This document shows positions 16,660 to 24,535 of a DNA stretch of 28,637 nt, piece by piece. The notes under the pieces were generated by a model, which was given only the letters and a program-made list of their open reading frames with translations, was not told the origin of the DNA and did not search any database. The stretch spans positions 1-28,637 of the forward strand of contig CAZTMB010000030.1 of the NCBI GenBank assembly GCA_964614695.1, in the 5' to 3' direction. Source of the stretch: VGXO01 sp964614695. GTDB taxonomy: Bacteria; Planctomycetota; Phycisphaerae; Phycisphaerales; SM1A02. The number at the start of each line of letters is the position of its first letter. Position 1 is the stretch's first letter. The position numbers and the translations under genes are program-made.

Positions 16660-17448
16660 GTGATCGGACCCGTCCACTCGCGATCGCCGCATCCGGAAAC
16701 CCGGGGGCCGGGCTGGTCGATCGTCGAAGGCGACGCGGCGAGCCTGCTCGCGACGCTTCCGGACGCCTCCTTCGACCTCTGCTACCTCGACCCTCCCTTC
16801 GGGACGGGACGACGATTCTCGGGCGCCGCAGGCGCCTTCGAGGATCGGGCCGCGTCGGCCGCGGAGTTCGCCGCGATGATCCGTCCGTGGATCCGCGAGA
16901 TCCATCGCGTGCTCGGACCGCACGGCTCGATCCTCCTGCACGCCGACTGGCGGCACTCGCATCGGCTTCGCCTCTGGCTCGAGGAGGCCTTCGGCGAGGA
17001 CGGCTTCGTGAACCATCTCGTGTGGAGCTACGGCCTCGGCGGAAGTTCGCCGCGCCGGTTCGCCCGCAAGCACGACGACATCCTCTTCTTCGCGAAGGGG
17101 CCGGACTACTTCTTCGAACCGCCCCGCGTGCCCGCGACGAGCGTGCGCATGAAGGGCCTCATGAAGAAGGCGACCGACGTGCTCGACGTGCCCGCGATCA
17201 ACAACATGTCGGACGAGCGGTGCGGCTGGCCCACGCAGAAGCCGCTGGCGCTGCTTCGCATGCTGGTCGATGCCTGCTGCCCGCCAGGCGGCCGAGTGCT
17301 CGACCCCTGCTGCGGAAGCGGCACCACGCTCGTGGCCGCGGTCGAGACGGGGCGGCTCGCCGTCGGCTTCGACGCGAACGCCGATGCGGTCGCGCTGGCG
17401 TCCTCGCGGCTGGCTCGCGTCGCTCCGCGACTCGCGGCGAGCGCGTGA
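16660..17448 (+). CDS. Solitary DNA methyltransferase, beta-type (N4-cytosine/N6-adenine)
   Basis: A 262-residue amino-methyltransferase acting on DNA with SAM. The motif order is that of the beta class: catalytic motif IV 'LDPPFGTG' near the N-terminus (DPPF at 44-47), 'TQKP' of motif X (192-195), then SAM-binding motif I 'LDPCCGSGTT' (214-223). The spacing leaves only a small target-recognition region ('GGSSPRRFARKHDDILFFAKG'). It is short compared with CcrM-like enzymes, which are about 350 residues. No restriction endonuclease is adjacent, so it is an orphan enzyme whose role could be epigenetic or regulatory. It starts with GTG 7 nt after the recombinase stop, suggesting one transcript. 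Its stop is immediately adjacent to the convergent DUF481 stop. Target sequence unknown. Confidence 0.88.
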   Translation: MIGPVHSRSPHPETRGPGWSIVEGDAASLLATLPDASFDLCYLDPPFGTGRRFSGAAGAFEDRAASAAEFAAMIRPWIREIHRVLGPHGSILLHADWRHSHRLRLWLEEAFGEDGFVNHLVWSYGLGGSSPRRFARKHDDILFFAKGPDYFFEPPRVPATSVRMKGLMKKATDVLDVPAINNMSDERCGWPTQKPLALLRMLVDACCPPGGRVLDPCCGSGTTLVAAVETGRLAVGFDANADAVALASSRLARVAPRLAASA

Positions 17449-18345
17449 TCAGAAGTCGTACTTGAGCCCGGCGAAGTAGCGGAAGTCGTTGCGGGTGCCC
17501 GAGGTGATCTGCGACTGGTAGTCGTCGCTGACGCCCGCCTCGAAGGAGAGGCCTTCGACGCCTTCGATCTTCATCACCCACTTCGCGCCGGTCGTGAACC
17601 GGAACTCCTGGATGTCGCCGACGTCGGGGAAGAAGGTGAAGAACGCCACCAGCTTGTTGTTCTTCGTGGGCCGCCACTCGACCTCGATGCCCGCGAGCGC
17701 TTCGGGAAGCACGCGATCGGGGCCGAACTCGTAGCTCACGCCGAAGCCGATGCGGGCGTTGACGTCGAGCTGCTCCTCCTTGACGAACCAATGGCCGATG
17801 CCGCCCCAGGCGCTGAGCCGCTGTTCCCAGGACTGGAACTCGTCGTACTGGAACTGCCCGGTGCCGAAGACGTACCAGAGCTTGTTCTCGAGGTCTCGAC
17901 GGTAGTCGATGGTCGCGAGGAAGTTGTTGTTCTGCGTCTGGGCGTTCTGCACGCCGAAGAAGTAGCGGGCCGAGATGGTGAGCTGATCGACGTCGGTGAC
18001 TCTCTTCAGCTCGCCTCCGACGCGAAGTTCGACGTTCGAGTTCACGTTGTCGTAGCCGGCGATCGCGAATGAGAACGAACCGGACCACGGGCTCTTGGGC
18101 GCTTCCGGCTCGAGAGACGGCGTCTCGACGCTCGTGACGTCGGTGCGTTCGAGCACGATCTCGCCGAGCACCGGGTGCTGGACCTTGTAGGAGCCGGGGG
18201 TCTCCTCGACGACGACCGCTTCGAGCACCTCGCCGGTGGTGAGGGTGATCTTCGCCGGCGGCGGCGGTGCCGTGACGGAGGGATCCTCGATCGGGGGAAC
18301 GTCCTGCAGCGAAGCGCCGAGCAGCAGCGCGGTGGCGAGATTCAT
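17449..18345 (-). CDS. DUF481 family outer-membrane-type protein
   Basis: A 298-residue protein with a short signal-like N-terminus (MNLATALLLGASLQ). Residues ~30-75 hold a small beta domain, 'ITLTTGEVLEAVVVEETPGSYKVQHPVLGEIVLERTDV' in sense, common in DUF481 proteins. From ~85 to the end there are alternating beta strands rich in Tyr/Phe/Trp, ending 'RYFAGLKYDF' with a terminal Phe as in outer-membrane beta-barrels. The DUF481 family resembles E. coli YdiY, whose role is unknown beyond salt or acid induction. The start has GGAGAG about 8 nt upstream. It follows mscL by 59 nt on the same strand, so the two may form an envelope-stress operon. Barrel assignment is inference from composition. 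Confidence 0.85.
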   Translation of the reverse strand: MNLATALLLGASLQDVPPIEDPSVTAPPPPAKITLTTGEVLEAVVVEETPGSYKVQHPVLGEIVLERTDVTSVETPSLEPEAPKSPWSGSFSFAIAGYDNVNSNVELRVGGELKRVTDVDQLTISARYFFGVQNAQTQNNNFLATIDYRRDLENKLWYVFGTGQFQYDEFQSWEQRLSAWGGIGHWFVKEEQLDVNARIGFGVSYEFGPDRVLPEALAGIEVEWRPTKNNKLVAFFTFFPDVGDIQEFRFTTGAKWVMKIEGVEGLSFEAGVSDDYQSQITSGTRNDFRYFAGLKYDF

Positions 18346-18404
18346 CGTCGAACTCTCTCCGGCAATAGGGGGAATCGTTGGATGCGAAGCGGGGGATCGC
18401 CTCG

Positions 18405-18770
18405 TCACGACGCGGCGGGCGAACCTCCGGGACGCAACGCGATCAGCTTGTTCATGGCCTTCACGACGATGAACGCGCTGAAGGCGATGATCACGAACTG
18501 GATGCAGTTGTCGAGGAAGTTCCCGTAGGCGATGGCGACCTCGGCGACCGCCGGCGACGAGTCGGTCGCCGGTTCCGGCGACTGGATCACCAGCTTCAGG
18601 TCCTTGAAGTTCACGCCGCCGATCAGAAGGCCGATCGGCGGCATGATCAGGTCGCTCACGATCGAGTTGACGATCTTGTTGAACGCGGTGCCGACCACGA
18701 TGCCGACCGCCATGTCGATGGCGTTGCCCTTGACGGCGAAGTCGCGGAACTCCTGCAGGAAGCCAGCCAT
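18405..18770 (-). CDS. mscL: Large-conductance mechanosensitive channel
   Basis: MscL forms a homopentameric inner-membrane channel that opens under membrane tension and releases solutes on hypo-osmotic shock. The 121-residue product is of typical size. The N-terminal amphipathic helix and TM1 'FRDFAVKGNAIDMAVGIVVGTAFNKIVNSIVSDL' carry the conserved pore-lining Gly/Ala pattern. A periplasmic loop (~55-78) is followed by TM2 'YGNFLDNCIQFVIIAFSAFIVVKAMNKL'. The C-terminal cytoplasmic helix is very short, ending 'LRPGGSPAAS' without the usual charged bundle. The ATG has GAGGAGA 8 nt upstream. The downstream neighbour is the DUF481 gene. Confidence 0.96.
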   Translation of the reverse strand: MAGFLQEFRDFAVKGNAIDMAVGIVVGTAFNKIVNSIVSDLIMPPIGLLIGGVNFKDLKLVIQSPEPATDSSPAVAEVAIAYGNFLDNCIQFVIIAFSAFIVVKAMNKLIALRPGGSPAAS

Positions 18771-18880
18771 CTCGAATCTCCTCGAAGCGGGTCGATCGAC
18801 CGCGAATGGGCGGAAAACCTACTGCTGCAGGCGCCGCCGATGCGGGAGGAAGACAAGTTGTCCACAGCCGTCGGCGGGGC

Positions 18881-20005
18881 TCAGCGTCCGCGAGCGGACG
18901 AGTGCGCTGCGGCTTCGGACGCCTCGGCGAGGGCGAGCAGTTGGCGAGCGGCGACGATCGCTTCGTCGCCATGCGAGGCGACTGCGGTGGCATGGCCGAG
19001 CTTGCGGCCCTCCCGAGGCGCCTTGCCGTAGAGATGGATCCGGGCGCCCCGGACCGCGAGCAGGTCGGCCGCGATCGGGGCGTGCCCGATCAGGTTCACC
19101 ATGGCGGAGTGCCCGAGCGGTCGGCAGTCTCCGAGCGGGAGGCCGGCAATCGCGCGGAGGTGGTTCTCGAACTGGCTGGTCCGGGCGCCTTCGATCGTCC
19201 AGTGCCCGCTGTTGTGGACCCGCGGGGCGAACTCGTTCGCCAGAAGCGTCCCGTCCGCGCACTCGAACAGTTCCAACGCGAGCACGCCGACATGGTCGAG
19301 CCGCTCGGCGAGCGTGATCGCCCAGCGGTTGGCGGTGGTCGTGTCGGGTTCCCCCGGCGCTGGGGCGAGCGTGCGTCGAAGGATCCCGCCCCGGTGGAGG
19401 TTCTCCGCGAGCGGCCACGACGAGATCTCGCCGTCGAGTCCTCGCACCACCAGCGCCGACAGCTCGCGCACGAACGGGACCTTCGCCTCGAGGATGCACG
19501 ACGCTTCGCCGAGCGAACGCCACGCGGGCTCGAGATCGACATCCCGCTCGATCAAGCACTGCCCCTTGCCGTCGTAGCCGAAGCGACGAGTCTTGAGGAT
19601 CGCGGGCATGCCGACCGACTCGATCGCGGCGTCGAGATCCGGGGCTCGCTCGATCGAAGCGAAGCGCGGCACGTCGATGCCGCACGAGCGGAGGAACTCC
19701 TTCTCGACGAGTCGATCGTGCTTCATCTCGAGCGACGTCGCGCCCGGCCGCAGCGGCACCAGCGAGGCAAGATGCGCGAGCGGCGCCGGCCCCACGTTCT
19801 CGAACTCGAAGGTCGCGACGTCGAGACCCTCGGCGAACCGTTCGATCGCGGCGAGGTCGTCGAACGCGGCGCGGACGTGCTCGCGTCGCCGACCCGCAGG
19901 TGCCTCTGGAGATGGATCGAGGAAGCGAAACTCGAAGCCGAGCGGCTCGCCCGCCTCCGCGAGCATCAGTCCCAGCTGCCCGCCGCCGAGGACGCCGATC
20001 TTCAC
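18881..20005 (-). CDS. purK: N5-carboxyaminoimidazole ribonucleotide synthase
   Basis: ATP-grasp enzyme that carboxylates aminoimidazole ribonucleotide to N5-CAIR with ATP and bicarbonate, in de novo purine synthesis. The 374-residue product starts at GTG 20005 with 'KIGVLGGGQLGLMLAEAG', the PurK N-terminal nucleotide-fold signature. Later segments are typical: 'ATFEFENVGPAPLAHL', 'ILKTRRFGYDGKGQCLI', 'ILEAKVPFVRELSALVVR', and the active-site region 'NEFAPRVHNSGHWTIEG'. The GTG start overlaps the TGA of purE (GTGA), so translation is coupled. The C-terminus extends normally to 'EAAAHSSARGR'. Confidence 0.95.
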   Translation of the reverse strand: MKIGVLGGGQLGLMLAEAGEPLGFEFRFLDPSPEAPAGRRREHVRAAFDDLAAIERFAEGLDVATFEFENVGPAPLAHLASLVPLRPGATSLEMKHDRLVEKEFLRSCGIDVPRFASIERAPDLDAAIESVGMPAILKTRRFGYDGKGQCLIERDVDLEPAWRSLGEASCILEAKVPFVRELSALVVRGLDGEISSWPLAENLHRGGILRRTLAPAPGEPDTTTANRWAITLAERLDHVGVLALELFECADGTLLANEFAPRVHNSGHWTIEGARTSQFENHLRAIAGLPLGDCRPLGHSAMVNLIGHAPIAADLLAVRGARIHLYGKAPREGRKLGHATAVASHGDEAIVAARQLLALAEASEAAAHSSARGR

Positions 20006-20511
20006 GAAGCGGATCCCGCGGCAGGATCCGGGCTCGCGAGCACCTTTGCGGTCTGCTCGCGCCGGAAGAGTTCGAGCCGCTCGCGAACCTCCGCGTCCTC
20101 GACCGCGAGGATCGCCGCCGCGAAGAGCGCCGCGTTGACCGCGCCGGCCCGTCCGATCGCGAAGGTCGCCACCGGCACGCCTGCGGGCATCTGGACGATC
20201 GACAGCAGCGAGTCGACGCCGTGGAGCGCCTTGCTCTCGACCGGGACGCCGAGCACCGGCACGGAGGTCTTCGAGGCCGCCATGCCGGGAAGATGGGCAG
20301 CACCGCCAGCGCCGGCGATGATCGCGGCGAGGCCGCGAGGCGAGGCGCTTGCGGCGTACTCGAAGAGCAGATCGGGCGTTCGATGCGCCGAGACCACGCG
20401 GCACTCGTGTTGGATGCCGAGGGCCGCAAGCGTCTCGGAAGCGTGCCGCATGGTCTCCCAGTCGGACTGGGAGCCCATGATCACGCCGACGCGAGGAGAT
20501 GGTTCTTGCAC
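20002..20511 (-). CDS. purE: N5-carboxyaminoimidazole ribonucleotide mutase
   Basis: Class I PurE, which rearranges N5-CAIR (the PurK product) to 4-carboxyaminoimidazole ribonucleotide. The 169-residue length is typical. Motifs: 'VGVIMGSQSDWETM' near the N-terminus, 'RVVSAHRTPDLL', 'IIAGAGGAAHLPGM', and 'VPVESKALHGVDSLLSIVQMPAGVPVATFAIG'. The start is GTG with GGGAGG 5 nt upstream. A 4-nt overlap with purK fixes the pair as an operon. No purine riboswitch-like structure is apparent in the ~195 nt upstream. Confidence 0.95.
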   Translation of the reverse strand: MQEPSPRVGVIMGSQSDWETMRHASETLAALGIQHECRVVSAHRTPDLLFEYAASASPRGLAAIIAGAGGAAHLPGMAASKTSVPVLGVPVESKALHGVDSLLSIVQMPAGVPVATFAIGRAGAVNAALFAAAILAVEDAEVRERLELFRREQTAKVLASPDPAAGSAS

Positions 20512-20643
20512 GCGGCCTCCCGAGTCGTGGGCGACGCGAGTCTCGGTCGCCTCGCGGAGCGACAGACTAGCGAAGGCACGCCAGTCCGCGGGCGGGCGAC
20601 GGCGTCGCGACGGTCGCGTCCGTCGTCCGAGGGTGAACGAAGA

Positions 20644-20670
20644 CGCGGCGCCGTTCGATCGGCGCCGCGC
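20644..20670 (-). terminator. Strong hairpin after the YHFHFY lipoprotein gene
   Basis: GCGGCGCC and GGCGCCGC form a perfect 8-bp stem with an 8-nt loop, 38 nt beyond the stop of the minus-strand lipoprotein gene. The following minus-strand sequence GTCTTCGTTC is only moderately T-rich, so it is a candidate terminator that separates this gene from purEK. Confidence 0.45.
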
Positions 20671-20707
20671 GGTCTCCCGAATCCTTCCTGAAGGCCTCGC
20701 GCTCGGC

Positions 20708-21472
20708 TCAGGGCGCGAACCCGCCAGGGTTGCCCGCCGGCGGCGCTCCGTAGAAGTGGAAGTGGTAGTTCACGCCGCCGCCGTACCCGCCGCCCGCCCC
20801 GGCCGCGTTGCCCTGACTGCTCGGCAGGTTGTAGTTGGTGCCCGACTCGTTGTAGCCGCCCGCGACGCCGGCGCCAGCACCGGTCGCGTTGCCCTGGCTT
20901 GCCGGCAGGTCGTAGGCGCCGCGGTTCTGGCTGTAGCCGCCTTGCCAGCCGGCGCCCGCGCCGGTCGCGTTGCCCTGGCTGGCCGGCATCCCGTAGCCGC
21001 CGTGATAGAAGTGGAAGTGGTAGCCGCCGCCACCTCCGCCGTAGTTGGCCAAGGCCATGGGCGTCGACCACACCGGAGGTGCATATCCCGCGGGCGGGCT
21101 GCTCGGTCCGGGCGGCCCCGGGACCTCGGCGCCGTCGGGAGCGTTCGCCGCGGCGGGAGCGTTCGAGCCGGGGGCGCCGCTCGGGGGTGCGCCATAGAAG
21201 TGGAAGTGGTAGTTGACGCGGTTGATCGCCTCGCTCTCGCTCGCGTAGGGGTTCATCTCGCCGCCCATCTGGTTGAAGCCGACACCGGATGGCGTCTCTT
21301 GCTCGTCGACCGGCTGCGGCTTGCCCGGGACCTCGTACGACTGATCCTGCACCACGCCCGCGACCATGCCGGGGGCGACCTGCCGCGGCGAGGCGGTCGG
21401 CGAGGAGGCACAGGCACCGAGAAGCAGGCTGGCCGAGAGCGAACCGAGGACGGGAGCGGAGCGGGCAAGCAT
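20708..21472 (-). CDS. Repeat-rich lipoprotein with YHFHFY motifs
   Basis: A 254-residue lipoprotein I do not recognise. The signal segment 'LGSLSASLLLGAC' ends in lipobox L-G-A-C. After a short linker the mature part is low in charge and rich in Gly, Pro, Ala, Asn and Tyr. Two repeat families stand out. One is a His/aromatic unit YHFHFY, present three times: twice as 'VNYHFHFYGAPP' and once as 'GGYHFHFYHGGYG'. The other is '(M/L)P(A/S)SQGNA(T/A)GAG(A/G)G', also present three times and separated by Tyr-rich spacers. The ATG has GGAGG 8 nt upstream. The alternating His/aromatic pattern could form a beta strand or bind metal or haem. It might be a structural surface protein. All functional statements are inference. 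It is divergent from tkt and terminates at a hairpin. Confidence 0.75.
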   Translation of the reverse strand: MLARSAPVLGSLSASLLLGACASSPTASPRQVAPGMVAGVVQDQSYEVPGKPQPVDEQETPSGVGFNQMGGEMNPYASESEAINRVNYHFHFYGAPPSGAPGSNAPAAANAPDGAEVPGPPGPSSPPAGYAPPVWSTPMALANYGGGGGGYHFHFYHGGYGMPASQGNATGAGAGWQGGYSQNRGAYDLPASQGNATGAGAGVAGGYNESGTNYNLPSSQGNAAGAGGGYGGGVNYHFHFYGAPPAGNPGGFAP

Positions 21473-21786
21473 CGATGAACCTCCGAGTTCAGAAGACGGA
21501 CGGAACGCGGTGTATCGGTCACACGAGCGATCGCGCGACACCGCGGCGGGGAAGGACTCTTCTCGGACGCGCGAGCCTTGGCGAGCGCTCTCTGGACTCG
21601 ACGCGTGGCTCGACCTGTCTGCCGGCCGAGCCGTCGGCCGTCCTGCGACTCGAGGCCGCAGCGGCGATGCAGCGGCGGCGATCGGTGAACAGGAGCCTAG
21701 CGCCATCCGTCCTCGCAGTTCCCGGACCTCGAGGGCTCGATCGGTAGCATGCGACGCTTTCCCCGGTGACCCTCGGAGTGGACCTC
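21473..21786. other. Divergent promoter region between lipoprotein and tkt
   Basis: These 314 nt separate two divergent starts. On the right, TAGCAT (21745-21750) is a -10-like box for tkt, followed by GGAG at 21775-21778. On the left, the minus strand reads GGAGG 8 nt before the lipoprotein ATG, and GATACA (around 21511-21517) could be its -10. No gene or strong hairpin lies between. The promoters are assigned by pattern only. Confidence 0.4.
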
Positions 21787-23940
21787 ATGAGCACGCTTTC
21801 GGCGACCGCGATTCGACTGCCCAAGCCCGAGGCCGGCACGCCCGGCGACGTTCCCGAGGTCGATGCCCTCGCGGTCAACACGATCCGCACGCTGTCGATG
21901 GACGCGGTGCAGGCGGCCAACAGCGGTCATCCGGGCACGCCGATGGCGCTCGCGCCGGTGGCCTATGCGCTTTGGCAGCAGGTGCTCGACTACGACCCCG
22001 AGGCGCCGCACTGGCCGGGACGCGATCGCTTCGTCCTGTCGAACGGGCACGCTTCCATGCTGCTGTACTCGCTTCTGCATCTCGCCGGCGTAAGGCAGCT
22101 CGACGCGGCTGGCGCACCGACCGGGGAACTTGCCGTGCGGCTCGAGGACATCAAGCGGTTTCGTCAACTGGATAGTCGCTGTCCGGGGCACCCCGAGCAC
22201 GGTTGGACGACGGGCGTCGAGACGACGACGGGCCCGCTCGGGCAGGGCGTCGCGACCTCGGTCGGCATGGCGCTCGCCTCGCGCTGGCTTGCGGCTCGCT
22301 ACAACCGGCCCGGCTTCGAGCTGTTCTCCTGGCGGACCTGGGCGATCTGCGGCGACGGCTGCCTGATGGAGGGCCTCAGCTCCGAGGCGGCGTCGCTCGC
22401 GGGACACCTCGAGCTCTCGAACCTCTGCTGGATCTACGACCACAACCACATCTCGATCGAAGGACACACCGACCTCGCCTTCACCGAGGACGTCGCGGTG
22501 CGCTTCACCGGATACGGGTGGAACGTGTTGCGGGTCGGCGACGCGAACGACCTCGATCGGCTCGGCGACGCGTATCGCGCGGCGATCGCGGAGTCGAAGC
22601 GGCCGACCCTCGTCATCGTCGACAGCCACATCGGTTGGGGTTCGCCGCATCGGCAGGACACGAGCGCGGCGCACGGCGAGCCGCTCGGCGAGGATGAGAT
22701 CAAGCTCACCAAGCGCTTCTACGACTGGCCGGAGGACGCGAAGTTCCTCGTGCCGCCGGAGGTTCCGAAGCGATTCGCCGAGGTGATGGGGGCGCGTGGC
22801 AGCGAGAAGCGGAAGGCGTGGGAGGCGCTCTTCGCGAAGTACCGCGCGCAGTTCCCCGCCGAGGCGAAGGAACTCGGCCATCTCTTCGCAGGCACGTTGC
22901 CGGAAGGCTGGGAGCAGGCGATGCCGGTCTTCCCGCCCGATGCCAAGGGCATGGCGACGCGGGTCTCCGGCGGCAAGAGCCTGCTCGCGGCGGCGAAGGC
23001 GATTCCGTGGATCGTCGGCGGCGCCGCGGACTTGACGCCTTCGACCAAGACCCGGCTCGACTTCGAAGGCGCCGGCGACCAGCAGGGACCGATCTGGTCG
23101 AGCGCCGTGCCCGAGGGCATCGATCCGAAGTCGACGGTGTGTTCGCCCGCAGGGCGCAACGTGCACTTCGGGATCCGCGAGCACGCCATGGCCGCGATCT
23201 GCAATGGCATGGCGGTCTCAGGCCTTCGTCCGTTCGGTGCGGGGTTCCTGATCTTCTCCGACTACGCCCGCGGCTCGATTCGGCTCAGCGCATTGATGGA
23301 GCTTCCCGTCGTCCACGTCTTCACCCACGACTCGATCGGGCTTGGCGAGGACGGTCCGACACACCAGCCGGTCGAGCAGCTCGTCTCGCTTCGCGCGGTG
23401 CCCGGGCTCCTGGTCTTCCGGCCTGCCGATGCGAACGAGGCCTCGATGTGCTGGCGCACGGCGCTTTCGCTCGGCGAGCCCTCGGTGATGGTCCTCTCGC
23501 GTCAGGACCTGCCGACCCTCGACCGCACCAAGTTCGGCTCGGCCGAAGGCGTCGCGAAGGGCGCCTACGTGCTCGCCGAAGCGAGCGGCGGAGCGCCGAA
23601 GGCGATCCTCATCGCGACGGGCAGCGAAGTGAATCTCTGCCTCGCGGCCCGGGATGAACTCGAAGCCTCGGGCGTGCCGACGCGGGTCGTCAGCATGCCG
23701 TGCGTGCCGCTCTTCGATCGCCAGGACGAGGCGTACCGCGAGTCGGTGCTGCCCAAGGCCGTCAAGGTGCGGGTCAGCGTCGAGGAGGCGTCGACGCTCG
23801 GATGGCACCGATTCGTGGGCGACGGCGGCGCGGTGATCGGCATGCACACCTTCGGTGCGAGCGCTCCGATCAAGGAACTCATGCGCAAGTTCGGCTTCGA
23901 TCCGCACGCGATCGCCGAGACCGTTCGCAGACTGCTCTGA
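21787..23940 (+). CDS. tkt: Transketolase
   Basis: Thiamine-diphosphate enzyme that moves two-carbon ketol units between sugar phosphates in the non-oxidative pentose phosphate pathway. The product is 717 residues, slightly longer than the ~665 of E. coli. Motifs: 'NSGHPGTPMALAP' (45-57), 'GPLGQG', the ThDP motif 'GDGCLMEG' from residue 189, the pyrimidine-domain catalytic glutamate E465 in 'FGIREHAMA', and 'DSIGLGEDGPTHQPVEQL'. ATG 21787 is preferred because GGAG sits 8 nt upstream; an in-frame GTG at 21766 is less likely. rpiB follows after 50 nt on the same strand, giving a two-gene pentose phosphate unit. Confidence 0.96.
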   Translation: MSTLSATAIRLPKPEAGTPGDVPEVDALAVNTIRTLSMDAVQAANSGHPGTPMALAPVAYALWQQVLDYDPEAPHWPGRDRFVLSNGHASMLLYSLLHLAGVRQLDAAGAPTGELAVRLEDIKRFRQLDSRCPGHPEHGWTTGVETTTGPLGQGVATSVGMALASRWLAARYNRPGFELFSWRTWAICGDGCLMEGLSSEAASLAGHLELSNLCWIYDHNHISIEGHTDLAFTEDVAVRFTGYGWNVLRVGDANDLDRLGDAYRAAIAESKRPTLVIVDSHIGWGSPHRQDTSAAHGEPLGEDEIKLTKRFYDWPEDAKFLVPPEVPKRFAEVMGARGSEKRKAWEALFAKYRAQFPAEAKELGHLFAGTLPEGWEQAMPVFPPDAKGMATRVSGGKSLLAAAKAIPWIVGGAADLTPSTKTRLDFEGAGDQQGPIWSSAVPEGIDPKSTVCSPAGRNVHFGIREHAMAAICNGMAVSGLRPFGAGFLIFSDYARGSIRLSALMELPVVHVFTHDSIGLGEDGPTHQPVEQLVSLRAVPGLLVFRPADANEASMCWRTALSLGEPSVMVLSRQDLPTLDRTKFGSAEGVAKGAYVLAEASGGAPKAILIATGSEVNLCLAARDELEASGVPTRVVSMPCVPLFDRQDEAYRESVLPKAVKVRVSVEEASTLGWHRFVGDGGAVIGMHTFGASAPIKELMRKFGFDPHAIAETVRRLL

Positions 23941-23990
23941 CCGCTCGACCGTCCTCCATTGCCGCCTCGCCCGAACAGGATCCGCGTCCC

Positions 23991-24476
23991 ATGAAGATCG
24001 TGATGGCCTCCGACCACGCCGGCTTCGACCTCAAGCAGACCCTTGTCGAGACCGTGAAGGGACTCGGGCACGAGGTGATCGACGTCGGGACCTTCTCGAC
24101 CGAATCGGTCGACTATCCCGACTACGCGGTGAAGCTCGCGGCGGAGATCCTCTCGGGGCGCGCCGAGCGCGGCATCCTGCTCTGTGGCAGCGGCATCGGC
24201 GCGAGCGTCGCGGCCAACAAGATTCCCGGCATTCGCGCGGGCAATTGCGAGGACCACTACTCCGCGCATCAGGGCGTGGAGCACGACGACATGAACGTGC
24301 TCGTGCTCGGGGGACGCATCATCGGTCCGATGCCGGCCATCGAGATGTGCGGGGCGTTTCTCGCCGCGAAGTTCACCGGCGAGCCTCGTCACGTGCGGCG
24401 TCTCGAGAAGGTGCACGCGATCGAGCGGGATCCCGCCGCGGTGCTTGCGGCGGCGGACTCCGCCCGCACCGGCTGA
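23991..24476 (+). CDS. rpiB: Ribose-5-phosphate isomerase B
   Basis: Interconverts ribose 5-phosphate and ribulose 5-phosphate. The 161-residue product has the RpiB/LacAB signature: 'MASDHAGFDLK' with D8-H9, 'DVGTFSTESVDYPDYA', and the catalytic cysteine C65 in 'LLCGSGIGASVAANK'. It continues with 'NCEDHYSAHQGVEHDDMNVLVLGGR' and the C-terminal phosphate-binding 'RHVRRLEKV'. It sits 50 nt downstream of tkt, so both arms of non-oxidative pentose metabolism are probably made together. Confidence 0.95.
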   Translation: MKIVMASDHAGFDLKQTLVETVKGLGHEVIDVGTFSTESVDYPDYAVKLAAEILSGRAERGILLCGSGIGASVAANKIPGIRAGNCEDHYSAHQGVEHDDMNVLVLGGRIIGPMPAIEMCGAFLAAKFTGEPRHVRRLEKVHAIERDPAAVLAAADSARTG

Positions 24477-24535
24477 ACTCGTCGACCGAGGACCGGACCT
24501 CGGCGATCCCCCATGTTCCCCGTCAGGAGACTCGC

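Noticed and set aside
16660..17448. Restriction-modification defence system
   Set aside because: Only the methyltransferase is present. The flanking genes are a Xer recombinase and a DUF481 protein, with no endonuclease or specificity subunit.
18858..18866. DnaA-box-like TTGTCCACA between purK and mscL
   Set aside because: It is a single box with no cluster, no AT-rich unwinding region and no dnaA/dnaN/gyrB neighbours, so an origin is not supported.
20512..20643. Purine riboswitch upstream of purE
   Set aside because: I saw no conserved purine-aptamer core or paired stems with the expected loops; only a ribosome-binding site is evident.
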